Shown: positions 1 to 8,420 of the stretch, one piece after another
How positions within the stretch are numbered: position 1 is the first letter of the stretch
Layout of the letters: every line of letters begins with the position of its first letter
NCBI RefSeq assembly: GCF_021608265.1
Contig: NZ_JAKIHP010000008.1
Coordinates: forward strand, 1 to 64,000
Origin: Flavobacterium wongokense
GTDB lineage: Bacteria > Bacteroidota > Bacteroidia > Flavobacteriales > Flavobacteriaceae
DNA length: 64,000 nt
Reading direction: 5' to 3'
Notes under the pieces: generated by a model
Seen by the model: the letters and a program-made list of their open reading frames with translations, nothing else
Databases searched by the model: none
Told to the model about the DNA's origin: nothing
Made by a program: the position numbers and the translations under genes

Positions 1-188
1 AAGGGTAATCCTGTACTCTGTTAAGCCACTATTTATAAGAACTTTTAGAATTTTTCCAGAAATGCTTTTGTCTTCATTTGGACAAAAAATGCATTTTTTT
101 CAAAGGTAAAAAATATTTTTAAATATGTAATTTTCGTTGCTTTCCATTTTTATAATTATCCTATATTGCAATAGTTTTTTAAAAATTT

Positions 189-995
189 ATGATTGTGAAG
201 AATACTGGCACATATTGGTTTTTGGGTTTGGTGATTATTTTGTCATTTTTATCTTTTCAGGAACCGGAACTTAAAAAAAGGATTACCGATACAGACTATA
301 AATATGAGTTTTATGTAACCGACAATGAACCCGGATTAAAATCAGACCGAATGTATTACTGGTTTAAAGGCGGAGCCATTCACAATTCTGAAAATGGAAT
401 ATCGGGGCAATTGTTGAATAATTCATTTGAGAAATTTTACCTGAATAACCAATTGGCGGAAAAAGGACGATTTGAATCCGGACTGAAAGTAGGATTATGG
501 AGAACCTGGTATCCGAATGGCGTACTGGAATCTACCCAAAACTGGGGCAATGGCCGAAAAAAGGGCATGTATAATTTTTATAGCGATAGAGCTGTCCTCA
601 TTGAGAAGGGAAGATACAGTGCCGGAAAAAAACAGGGTCAGTGGATTAACTTCATTTCCAAAGACACAATTACATACATTGATGACAAGATTAAAGTCCT
701 AAGCAAGGAAGAACTGGCAAGGGAAGCCAAAAGAAAAGAAAACAAAGCTAAGAGAAAGCTAAAAAGGGAAGAGAAAAAAGCGCTAAAGAAACAAGCCAAA
801 CCTGAAGATGAAAAGCAATCTGGAAAAGATAAAAATACGATAAAAGGCACTCCTTCGAAATCGGGGAAAGAAGCGGCCAAACAGAATAGTGCTAAGTCGG
901 GCACTTCCAACAAACCGGATTCAAAACCAAAGAAAGATAATTTCTTTAAGAGATTGTTTTCCAAAAAGGAAAAATCAAATGGTAAAAGCTCATAG
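189..995 (+). CDS. MORN/YwqK-like repeat protein heading the secretion operon
   Basis: This 268-residue protein starts with one hydrophobic segment (about residues 9-22), which is either an anchor or a signal peptide. Residues 60-160 hold repeats of the YwqK/MORN-2 type, seen as 'GLKVGLWRTWYPNG' and 'KKQGQW'. The last 100 residues are a Lys-rich, low-complexity tail. Its stop lies 17 bases inside the next gene, so it is probably translationally coupled to the pseudopilin and secretion genes that follow. The repeat family is often labelled 'antitoxin', but no toxin is nearby and that role is not supported here. I infer a cell-envelope or assembly role from context only. The 188 bases upstream are very AT-rich and show no gene. 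Confidence 0.75.
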   Translation: MIVKNTGTYWFLGLVIILSFLSFQEPELKKRITDTDYKYEFYVTDNEPGLKSDRMYYWFKGGAIHNSENGISGQLLNNSFEKFYLNNQLAEKGRFESGLKVGLWRTWYPNGVLESTQNWGNGRKKGMYNFYSDRAVLIEKGRYSAGKKQGQWINFISKDTITYIDDKIKVLSKEELAREAKRKENKAKRKLKREEKKALKKQAKPEDEKQSGKDKNTIKGTPSKSGKEAAKQNSAKSGTSNKPDSKPKKDNFFKRLFSKKEKSNGKSS

Positions 996-2187
996 TTTAT
1001 TATATGCAGTTTACGTTTGCCTTATAGTCTCAATAATCTGTGGAGCATTGTTGTATTATTCCAATCTTTACAACATGCTCAATCAGTTTTACAACAGTAG
1101 GGAAGAGCTATACCTTCAAAACCAATCTGCATTAAACTATGCTTTGTCCAATGGCAATATCGAAGACGGTCTGACTGACCCTGGAACAGGAATCACCACT
1201 GGTTTCGAGTTGAAAACCCATGGATTGCTGAATCTTATTGTTGTAAAAAGCTGTTTGAAAAACGATACCATAACTTCAGCTCACATTATCGGGCATCATA
1301 CGGCATGGGAAACCGCATTATTTGTGACGAATCTTTCAAACAGTTTATCTTATTCGGGAAACGTTAAGTTGATAGGCAGTAAAATGCTGCCTAATTTATT
1401 CATCGAGGAAAAAAATATCAGTAGTTTGCCCAATACATTAATTTCGAGTGGAACGATTAAATTGTCTGGAACCAAATTGCCCGAAATAAACCCCGACTTT
1501 CAAAAAGTATTCGAAAATAATGTCCAACAAAAAGTCGGTTTGAATGATTTGGAAAAAAATAGCGATGCTGTTTACTTCAACTCTTTTTTGAATAAAACAA
1601 CCCAAGTGCAATTGTCTTCTCCAACATTGCAGGATATCAGTATCAAAGGGAATTTTGTTTTATATGAGAAAGATTCCATAGTGGTTAGCGAGAACAATGT
1701 ACTGGAAGATGTTATCCTAAAAGCTCCCATAATCCGGATTAAAAAAGGATTTAAAGGAAGCATTCAGGCTTTTGCCCAAGAAAAGATTGTGGTCGAAGAC
1801 AATGTTACGCTTTCCTATCCTTCTGTTTTGTCAATCTACAATTCAGAAAGTAAGAGCGAAATCATAATAAATGAGAATTCAAAAATTTATGGAGGAGTCG
1901 TGCTTTTTGGCACATCTTTTTTCAAAATAGAAGAGAATAAAATTATTGTAAAGGCAAAATCATTGATTACAGGTGATGTTTACTGTACGGGCAGCCTCAT
2001 GCTGAACGGAAGTGTGTATGGCTCCGTTTATACCAATAAGTTTTTTAATAGAACAGCAACTGGGGCTTATGAAGATTGCATCGTAAACGCAGAAATTGAC
2101 ATCACAAAAAAACCGGATTATTTTATTTCAATACCATTATTTAAAACCAAGGATGAATCTTATGGTGTGTTTAAGAAAGTATTATAA
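979..2187 (+). CDS. GspK-like large minor pseudopilin candidate with beta-helix-like body
   Basis: The protein has 402 residues from the ATG at 979. An upstream in-frame start at 889 would overlap the previous gene more deeply and put charged residues before the anchor. The N-terminus is very short and basic, MVKA, followed by HSLLY and a hydrophobic stretch to about residue 27. This matches a class III (prepilin) signal with Ala at -1, Ser at +2 and Tyr, not Glu, at +5. Lack of Glu5 is typical of GspK, the large tip pseudopilin. The body carries repeated short strands ('GNVKLIGSK', 'GTIKLSGTK', 'LITGDVYCTGSLMLNGSVYGSVY') that resemble a bactofilin-like beta-helix. The GspK assignment is inferred from size, position and signal; an anchored bactofilin-like protein is the alternative. 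Confidence 0.55.
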   Translation: MVKAHSLLYAVYVCLIVSIICGALLYYSNLYNMLNQFYNSREELYLQNQSALNYALSNGNIEDGLTDPGTGITTGFELKTHGLLNLIVVKSCLKNDTITSAHIIGHHTAWETALFVTNLSNSLSYSGNVKLIGSKMLPNLFIEEKNISSLPNTLISSGTIKLSGTKLPEINPDFQKVFENNVQQKVGLNDLEKNSDAVYFNSFLNKTTQVQLSSPTLQDISIKGNFVLYEKDSIVVSENNVLEDVILKAPIIRIKKGFKGSIQAFAQEKIVVEDNVTLSYPSVLSIYNSESKSEIIINENSKIYGGVVLFGTSFFKIEENKIIVKAKSLITGDVYCTGSLMLNGSVYGSVYTNKFFNRTATGAYEDCIVNAEIDITKKPDYFISIPLFKTKDESYGVFKKVL

Positions 2188-2506
2188 ACTTCCGGCCAAT
2201 TCCATACTCGAATCGGTAATTGCTTTGTGTATCATTGCGGTTTGCCTGTATGTGGCCGTAATGGTCTATGCGACAGTATTTACACCAAAAACAGCTCCCA
2301 GGTTTTACAATTCAAGGAATAAGGTTGCAGAAATGTATTATATGGCACAGGTTAATCCTGATTCGATTACACAAATGCAAAAAGAAAACACGACCATAAA
2401 ACAGGAATGGATTAATACCAACCTGCAGCAGGTAAATTTGGAATACAAGGACAGTTCAGGTGTAGTAATTAAAAGCAACTTTTTTGTTCAGAATGCTAAT
2501 CAATAA
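2162..2506 (+). CDS. minor pseudopilin (GspI/J-like)
   Basis: This is a protein of about 114 residues. Starts at 2153 and 2162 are both possible; I chose 2162 because it gives a short basic leader. The leader MVCLRKYYKLPA is followed by NSILE and a hydrophobic helix (about residues 18-38), which is the class III pilin signature with Glu at +5. The residue at -1 is Ala and not the usual Gly. The rest is a small soluble domain. It overlaps the genes on both sides, consistent with a co-translated minor pseudopilin set. Which minor pseudopilin it is (GspH, I or J) cannot be decided by eye. Confidence 0.7.
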   Translation: MVCLRKYYKLPANSILESVIALCIIAVCLYVAVMVYATVFTPKTAPRFYNSRNKVAEMYYMAQVNPDSITQMQKENTTIKQEWINTNLQQVNLEYKDSSGVVIKSNFFVQNANQ

Positions 2507-2984
2507 CGATAAAAATACCGTAAAAGCTTTTTCAGTTTTAGAAGCAGCCTTCAGCATGGTAATCACTGCGATTGTCATCGGTTTGGTTTTTGTCGTTTTC
2601 ACGATACTTTCCGAAAGAATGCTCGATTTTAAGAAGCAAAACCAGTTTGTAGCCGACATGAACCGGTTGACTTATGCATTAAACAAGGATATTTTTGACA
2701 ATGAGGCAATGGCTGTAAATGAGGAAGGAATTATGTTTACGGGTTACTCTGGCAATAAAGTGAGGTATTTGCGTAATGAAGAATATACAATAAGGGAAAA
2801 AGACGGTTTTTTGGATACTTTTCAAATCCCAATGAAAAATTTCATTGTAGATACATTACAAAACAAAAGCAAAAAAGTAACCTTTCAGCGGCTTAGGATT
2901 AACATTGATGTCAATAAACAGCCAATGGATTTAAGGTTTTTCAAAAAAGTATATGCCAATCAATTAATTGAAAAAGAGAAATAG
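2493..2984 (+). CDS. minor pseudopilin (GspJ-like)
   Basis: A 163-residue protein from the ATG at 2493; a start at 2484 adds three residues. The leader ends ..TVKA and the mature part begins FSVLE followed by a hydrophobic helix to about residue 37. This is a class III signal with Ala at -1, Ser at +2 and Glu at +5. The globular part has about 120 residues and contains mixed polar segments typical of GspJ-sized pseudopilins. It overlaps the preceding pseudopilin gene by 14 bases, and gspF begins one base after its stop. Confidence 0.7.
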   Translation: MLINNDKNTVKAFSVLEAAFSMVITAIVIGLVFVVFTILSERMLDFKKQNQFVADMNRLTYALNKDIFDNEAMAVNEEGIMFTGYSGNKVRYLRNEEYTIREKDGFLDTFQIPMKNFIVDTLQNKSKKVTFQRLRINIDVNKQPMDLRFFKKVYANQLIEKEK

Positions 2985-2985
2985 T

Positions 2986-4107
2986 ATGGGAATTGATTTA
3001 GCCAAATATAAAAATGCCTCCACCGATAAGAAGGAATTCAGTTTCGAGATAAAATCAGCCAATTTTGCCAAGAAGCTCTCCGATAAGAAAAAGGAAGTGT
3101 TCTACAGGGAATTGGGAATGCTCTTGAAATCAGGTGTTGATTTTAAGAAAGCATTGGAAATTCTAAGCCATCAGGCCAAATCAAAGCTGGAGCAAAGCAT
3201 CATTTTAGACATAAAGGAAAAAGTGGTTTCGGGTAAAAGCATCTGCGAAGCAATGATCAGCACCAACCAGTTTTCAGCTTATGAATATTACAGCATCCAG
3301 ATTGGAGAAGAAACCAGAAAGCTTGAAGAAGTCCTTGCCGAACTGCAGAAGTTCTTCAACAGGAAAATACAAATGCGCCGCCAGATTATTTCGGTACTGA
3401 CTTATCCAAGCATCGTGATGCTGGTTACGATTTCGGTTTTGTATTTTATGCTCAACAAAGTAGTGCCCATGTTCAGTTCGGTTTTCAAACAATTTGGAAG
3501 TGAACTTCCCAAAAGTACCCAAATGATTATCAGGATTTCAAACCATTCAGGGGCAATTTTCCTGTGTTTGTTCATTTTCATAATTGGGCTTATTGCTTTT
3601 CACTACGTTTTTAAGGAAAAGGAAGCTTATCGGGATTTTACCTCCAAAATGGTTTTGAAAATACCTTATTTTGGAAACCTTATCCGGAAGATATATGTTT
3701 CCCGTTTCTGCCAGTCAATGAACTTATTGACGAGTTCCAAAACTTCGCTGATCACATCGTTGTCGTTAACCTCAAAAATGATTGGTTTTTATCCAATAGA
3801 AAAGTCGATTGAAAGCATCAAGGCCGATGTAACCAAAGGAGTTTCATTGAGCGACAGCTTAAAAAAACACAGCGTGTATGAAAATAAAATGATATCAATG
3901 ATTGAGGTTGCCGAACAGGTAAACCAGTTGGATGTTATGTTCGAAAGGCTTACAGAACAATACAATGAGGAAATAAACCATCAAACGAAAATGATAGGTG
4001 TGATTTTGGAACCGATGATTATTATTTTCATTGGCGTAATAGTAGGTGTAATCATGGTATCGATGTATGCGCCAATGTTTGATTTGAGTAAGATTATCAA
4101 AAATTAA
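2986..4107 (+). CDS. gspF: GspF/PilC-family inner-membrane platform protein
   Basis: The 373-residue product has the two-fold T2SSF/PilC architecture: a cytoplasmic helical domain containing 'FYRELGMLLKSGVDFKKAL', a membrane segment near residues 130-160, a second near 187-210, a repeat of the helical domain, and a C-terminal membrane helix near 336-365 that contains 'EPMIIIFIGVIVGVIM'. This is the standard layout of the polytopic protein that couples the assembly ATPase to pseudopilin extrusion. The ATG at 2986 follows the previous stop directly; a TTG at 2968 is in frame but less likely. Confidence 0.9.
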   Translation: MGIDLAKYKNASTDKKEFSFEIKSANFAKKLSDKKKEVFYRELGMLLKSGVDFKKALEILSHQAKSKLEQSIILDIKEKVVSGKSICEAMISTNQFSAYEYYSIQIGEETRKLEEVLAELQKFFNRKIQMRRQIISVLTYPSIVMLVTISVLYFMLNKVVPMFSSVFKQFGSELPKSTQMIIRISNHSGAIFLCLFIFIIGLIAFHYVFKEKEAYRDFTSKMVLKIPYFGNLIRKIYVSRFCQSMNLLTSSKTSLITSLSLTSKMIGFYPIEKSIESIKADVTKGVSLSDSLKKHSVYENKMISMIEVAEQVNQLDVMFERLTEQYNEEINHQTKMIGVILEPMIIIFIGVIVGVIMVSMYAPMFDLSKIIKN

Positions 4108-4146
4108 AGTTATCAAGAAAACTTGTAGGAAATAAAAAAAAATCTT

Positions 4147-4164
4147 TAATTAGAACACTAATTA
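4147..4164 (+). promoter_or_regulatory. hairpin upstream of the major pseudopilin gene
   Basis: The inverted repeat TAATTAG / CTAATTA (4147-4153 and 4158-4164) has a four-base loop. It lies in the only sizeable gap (71 bases) of an otherwise overlapping operon. Because it sits just before the gspG-like gene, it could mark mRNA processing or an internal promoter that raises major-pseudopilin levels. It is not followed by a T-run, so a terminator is unlikely. Confidence 0.3.
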
Positions 4165-4178
4165 GCAACAACCAAAGA

Positions 4179-4616
4179 ATGATGAAAAGGGTAGCAGTAA
4201 AACTCCAAAATTACCTAAAAAAAGGAATGGTCAGGGCGTATTCCATGACTGAAATATTGATTGTATTGTGCATCATCGGAATTATCCTTTTGATGGTACT
4301 TCCAAATCAGACAGCAGTCATAAGCCAGGCAAAATCGATTGAGGCACAGGCAATGCTCAATCAGGTATACGGACTTGAAAAAAGCCAGTTTTACCGCTTT
4401 TCAAAATACTCCAATAATTTAGAGGAAATTGGCTTTGAACAGGAAGTTACAGTTGATGAAGGAGGACAGGCTGTTTATAAAGTCGAAATAGTTGAAGCTT
4501 CCAATGATTCTTTCGTTGCAAGGGCAACCGCTGTTTCCGATCTTGACGGTGACGGAGCCTTTAATACCTGGGAAATCAACGATAAAAAAATACTAACCGA
4601 AGTAACAAAGGAATAA
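4179..4616 (+). CDS. gspG: major pseudopilin (GspG-like)
   Basis: This protein has 145 residues. The leader ends ..GMVRA and the mature protein begins YSMTEILIVLCIIGIILL, a clear class III signal with Glu at +5 but Ala at -1. 'ILIVLCIIGIILLMVLPN' closely matches the GspG/PilA helix. Near the C-terminus 'DLDGDGAFNTWEINDKK' is an acidic loop like the calcium site of GspG or the EF-hand-like loops of other flavobacterial pilins. A hairpin precedes it, and the prepilin peptidase gene follows after one base. It is likely the main subunit of the pseudopilus. Confidence 0.85.
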   Translation: MMKRVAVKLQNYLKKGMVRAYSMTEILIVLCIIGIILLMVLPNQTAVISQAKSIEAQAMLNQVYGLEKSQFYRFSKYSNNLEEIGFEQEVTVDEGGQAVYKVEIVEASNDSFVARATAVSDLDGDGAFNTWEINDKKILTEVTKE

Positions 4617-4617
4617 A

Positions 4618-5100
4618 TTGGATTTTATTGTTCTCGGATTATTATTGTGCCTGATTGTTGTGCTGTTCCAGGATTTAAAATTTAGAAGAATCCACATTAT
4701 TTTACCGGCACTTATTTTTGTTTTCTCTGTAGTGTTGTTCAACAGGAATCCGGGAATCAATTACACGATTTATGTTGCGAACATGATCTTTTTTTTATTG
4801 ATAATTACAATCTTAACCTTATATATGAGCCTAAAAAACAAAAAGTTCCTGAATCCCTTTGCCAATTATTTTGGCCTTGGTGATTTGCTTTTTTTTATAG
4901 GTATCACGCCTTTATTCCTGACGTATAATTTCATTCTTTTTTTTATACTGTCGATGATTTTTTCAATTGGACTGCAATTGGCCTTTCAAAAGAAAATGAA
5001 GGAAAAGACGATTCCGCTTGCTGGTTTTTCAGCACTACTGTTACTATTATTCATGCTCAAGGATGTTTTGCTCAGCTATCCTAAAATGACCGTTTTATAA
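4618..5100 (+). CDS. minimal prepilin peptidase (A24 family), TTG start
   Basis: The 160-residue polytopic membrane protein has the two aspartates of type IV prepilin peptidases: Asp19 in 'QDLKFRRIHI' and Asp89 in the GxGD motif 'FGLGD'. It lacks the N-terminal methyltransferase region with zinc cysteines found in full-length PilD/GspO, so it can cleave but probably does not N-methylate the pseudopilins. The start is TTG, one base after the gspG stop, and no ATG lies upstream of the first aspartate. It should process the four Ala-x-Ser leaders of this operon. Confidence 0.85.
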   Translation: MDFIVLGLLLCLIVVLFQDLKFRRIHIILPALIFVFSVVLFNRNPGINYTIYVANMIFFLLIITILTLYMSLKNKKFLNPFANYFGLGDLLFFIGITPLFLTYNFILFFILSMIFSIGLQLAFQKKMKEKTIPLAGFSALLLLLFMLKDVLLSYPKMTVL

Positions 5101-5103
5101 ACT

Positions 5104-6507
5104 ATGCAGGAAATCAGCATTACATCAGAACACCAACATGTCATTTCAAGTGATTTAGCCAATCATTATAAAATTGTGCCCAAAATTGCCGATGAGAGCA
5201 GCATCACTTTTTTTGTAGACAACGCCCATAACACCAAGGATTCTATAGAAGAACTCGAATTGTTGTTGGGAAAGGAAGTTGTTTTCCTGCCATTTGACAG
5301 CAGCGAAATTGAAAAAGCACTTTCGTTGTATTATAGAAAAGACAGGGCAGCAACCGTTTCAAAATCGCTGAACATTGATAAAAGCGATTTCCTGGAAAAC
5401 CTGCTTTACGAAGCAAAATCATTGAAAAGCAGTGACATCCATTTTGAAATTTATGAGTTGGATGCCCGTATCAGGTTCAGGATTGACGGCCAGCTTATCG
5501 AACGTTACAAGGTTGATAGGGATAATTATTTAGAGCTGATCAATAAGGTAAAAATTAAGGCAAAACTGAACATCACTGAAAAGCGATTGCCACAGGATGG
5601 AAGGATTACCAATGAAACTTTTGATATCAGGGTTTCCATACTGCCGACTCTTTTTGGAGAAAAAATCGTGATGCGTCTGCTGGGCAATGATGCCTCCAAC
5701 ATCGATTTGAATACGCTTGGCATGGACGGTGAAGAACTCCGTCATTACCTTGAAGCCATCAAAAAACCCAATGGCATTATCCTGATTAGCGGACCAACAG
5801 GTTCTGGGAAAACAACGACCTTGTACGCCACATTAAAATTGCTCAACGACTCTGTCCGCAATATTGTTACTGTTGAAGATCCAATCGAATATACACTCAA
5901 GGGAATCAACCAGGTACAGCTTAAGGAAGATATCGGATTGACATTTGCTTCGGCATTGCGTTCGTTCCTGCGCCAGGATCCGGATATTATCATGCTTGGG
6001 GAAATCAGGGATTCAGAAACTGCGATGATGGCCATAAGGGCATCGCTGACAGGGCATTTGGTATTATCAACCATACACACGAATTCGGCTGTAGGAACCA
6101 TTGCCCGATTGATTGATATGGGAATTCCATCGTACCTGATTGCCGAAACCTTAAACATTTCGGTTGCCCAACGATTAATCAGGAAACTTTGCACGCATTG
6201 CAAACAGACTGCCGATTTTAGGGCTGAGGATTTTCCAACAAGTTTCCAGCTGCCTTATCCTATCGACAAATTATACAAACCAGTTGGGTGCAATAAATGT
6301 TACCATACGGGTTATAGCGGAAGGAAAGCGATTTATGAGATGTTAAACATCGATTTTAAAACGGCCGGACTTATAAAAAACAATGAAGTAAACAGCATAT
6401 TCAACGAAGAGGCAGATCATAAGACCTTGCCGGAAAGAGCTTTTGACATCCTTTCAAACGGAGAAACATCGCTTGAAGAAATTTATTCAATTTTAATTAA
6501 TGTTTGA
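5104..6507 (+). CDS. gspE: GspE/PilB-family assembly ATPase
   Basis: The 467-residue secretion ATPase shows Walker A 'GPTGSGKTT' (230-238), an Asp box 'VEDPIEY' (257-263), Walker B 'DIIMLGEIRD' (294-303) and a His box near 311-330. A zinc-type tetracysteine motif, C363/C366 and C396/C399, is the hallmark of GspE/PilB and is absent from the retraction ATPase PilT. The N-terminal domain is shorter than in proteobacterial PilB. It powers pseudopilus extension by acting on GspF. The gene lies three bases after the peptidase gene. Confidence 0.95.
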   Translation: MQEISITSEHQHVISSDLANHYKIVPKIADESSITFFVDNAHNTKDSIEELELLLGKEVVFLPFDSSEIEKALSLYYRKDRAATVSKSLNIDKSDFLENLLYEAKSLKSSDIHFEIYELDARIRFRIDGQLIERYKVDRDNYLELINKVKIKAKLNITEKRLPQDGRITNETFDIRVSILPTLFGEKIVMRLLGNDASNIDLNTLGMDGEELRHYLEAIKKPNGIILISGPTGSGKTTTLYATLKLLNDSVRNIVTVEDPIEYTLKGINQVQLKEDIGLTFASALRSFLRQDPDIIMLGEIRDSETAMMAIRASLTGHLVLSTIHTNSAVGTIARLIDMGIPSYLIAETLNISVAQRLIRKLCTHCKQTADFRAEDFPTSFQLPYPIDKLYKPVGCNKCYHTGYSGRKAIYEMLNIDFKTAGLIKNNEVNSIFNEEADHKTLPERAFDILSNGETSLEEIYSILINV

Positions 6508-6509
6508 TA

Positions 6510-8420
6510 ATGATAAATAAAATTATATACGCAGTCATTGGGTTTTTTATGGTTACACTTTCGTATGGCCAGGACTATGCTGAGATTAACAGAAAGTTTG
6601 ATGATTTTTCTAAGATCAAGAAAGGATTGAATGATGTGATGAAAACTGACGTTTCGGGCGTGACCTTATATGATTTTATCAATTCAATAGCACAGGAACA
6701 TCAGCTGAATGTTAGTGTTGACAGTAATTTGAATGATCCTGTTGTCAACAGTTTTTTTGATGTGACTGTAAAGGATGTGTTTACTTTTTTGGTTCAGAAA
6801 TATGATTTGGATGTTGATTTTGTGAACAATATCATCATGTTCAAAAAACATAAGGAAGTAAAAATCATCCCTAAAAAAGTAGCCAAAGTCATTGATGTGA
6901 CTTACAATAAGGAGAACGATTTCCTTTCAGTCAAACTAGAGAATGATTCGATCCCCAATGTGGTTCAGGCAATCATAGACAAATCGGGGAAGAATATCAT
7001 TATGGCTCCGGACATCAAAAACCAAAAGGTATCGGCTTACATCCTGAACCGCCCTTTTGACCAGGTTATAGAAATGATGGCAAAATCGAACAGCCTTTCT
7101 GCTACCAAAGATGAAAATGGATTTTACCTGTTGGAGAAAAATAATCAGCCAGCACTTACAAATGTTGCTGACAAAACTACGAACCCAAAAAACAAAGCTC
7201 AAAAAACAACGTCTGATACTCCAGGTTTTTTTCAGGTAGACCTTAACAAGTCGGGCTTTTTAGATGTAAAGGCGAATGTTGCCGATGCAACCAGTTTGAT
7301 TGAAGAAGCTGCGGATAAGCTCAAAATCAATTACTTCTTTTACAACAAACCCGAAAATGAGAAAACATCGCTTCAGGTTGATAACCTGACTTTTGACGAC
7401 TTATTGGAAAATATCTTTAAAGGAAAGAAGTATGCCTTCAAAAAACAAAATGGCTATTATTTAATTGGAGAACAGGTTACAGAAGGTTTAAGGGCAACCG
7501 AAATCATCCAGTTGGAAAACAGGTCTATTGAATCGGTTTTAGGTGCATTGCCAAGGGTTTTTTCTGAAAAACTTGAAATCAAGGAATTTGTTGAGCTTAA
7601 TGGATTGATAGTTTCCGGACCCAAAACAACAGTAGATGAACTGCGGGTTTACATCAAGCAGATTGACAAAGTGGTGCCGATGGTTCAAATTGAGGTAATG
7701 ATTGTCCAGTATAATAAATCATACGATATCCAAACCGGAATCAAGGCTGGGATTGACAAAAGCAACATTAAACCTACCAGTGGTGTTTTATTCCCAACAG
7801 CCGATGTCAATCTTAATGGTAGTTCTGTAAATAACCTGATTGATGCGTTCAACGGACTTGGATTGATAAAACTTGGTAAAGTAACGGAAGCATTTTATTT
7901 GAATCTTCAGGCACTTGAGAACAATTCGATTATCAAAATAGAATCAACCCCAAAAATTGCGACCATCAGCGGGCATGAAGCAAAACTTGCTATTGGGGAA
8001 ACAAGCTATTATTTTGAACAGACCAATCAGTTAATCAACAGCGGAATCAACAATAACATCCTGCAGTCGGGTTCCTGGAAATCTACTGATGCCAATTTGA
8101 GTGTGTCCATAAAACCTTTTGTTTCAACAGATGAAAATGTCACGCTAAATATTTCAGTTGAAAAAAGCTCATTCCTGGCAAGGGCAGGAGCAACAGCGCC
8201 TCCAGGAAAAGCAACACAAAAATTTGAATCTTTGGTAAGGGTCAAAAATAACGAGATGATATTATTGGGCGGATTGGATGAACTGCAAAAGGAAAATTCA
8301 GGATCAGGAGTGCCATTAATATCAAGGATACCAATCATAAAATGGTTTTTCAGCAGCAGGAAGAAATCAAAAAGTAATTCGAAACTCCATATTTTCATTA
8401 AACCAACAGTAGTTTACTAA
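6510..8420 (+). CDS. gspD: secretin (GspD/PilQ family), outer-membrane pore
   Basis: The 636-residue product has a Sec signal peptide ending near 'TLSYGQ'. An STN/N0-like domain (about residues 30-110) is followed by N1-like repeats and the secretin domain, which begins near 'VPMVQIEVMIVQY' and ends with 'SGVPLISRIPIIKWFF', a recognisable secretin C-terminal signature. Secretins form the multimeric gate through which substrates or pili leave. The ATG at 6510 is two bases past the gspE stop; an in-frame TTG at 6504 is less likely. No pilotin is obvious, but a lipoprotein is encoded downstream in the operon. Confidence 0.93.
   Translation: MINKIIYAVIGFFMVTLSYGQDYAEINRKFDDFSKIKKGLNDVMKTDVSGVTLYDFINSIAQEHQLNVSVDSNLNDPVVNSFFDVTVKDVFTFLVQKYDLDVDFVNNIIMFKKHKEVKIIPKKVAKVIDVTYNKENDFLSVKLENDSIPNVVQAIIDKSGKNIIMAPDIKNQKVSAYILNRPFDQVIEMMAKSNSLSATKDENGFYLLEKNNQPALTNVADKTTNPKNKAQKTTSDTPGFFQVDLNKSGFLDVKANVADATSLIEEAADKLKINYFFYNKPENEKTSLQVDNLTFDDLLENIFKGKKYAFKKQNGYYLIGEQVTEGLRATEIIQLENRSIESVLGALPRVFSEKLEIKEFVELNGLIVSGPKTTVDELRVYIKQIDKVVPMVQIEVMIVQYNKSYDIQTGIKAGIDKSNIKPTSGVLFPTADVNLNGSSVNNLIDAFNGLGLIKLGKVTEAFYLNLQALENNSIIKIESTPKIATISGHEAKLAIGETSYYFEQTNQLINSGINNNILQSGSWKSTDANLSVSIKPFVSTDENVTLNISVEKSSFLARAGATAPPGKATQKFESLVRVKNNEMILLGGLDELQKENSGSGVPLISRIPIIKWFFSSRKKSKSNSKLHIFIKPTVVY

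Noticed and set aside
189..995. Toxin-antitoxin module suggested by YwqK-like repeats
   Set aside because: No toxin-like gene is adjacent. The repeat family name does not prove an antitoxin role.
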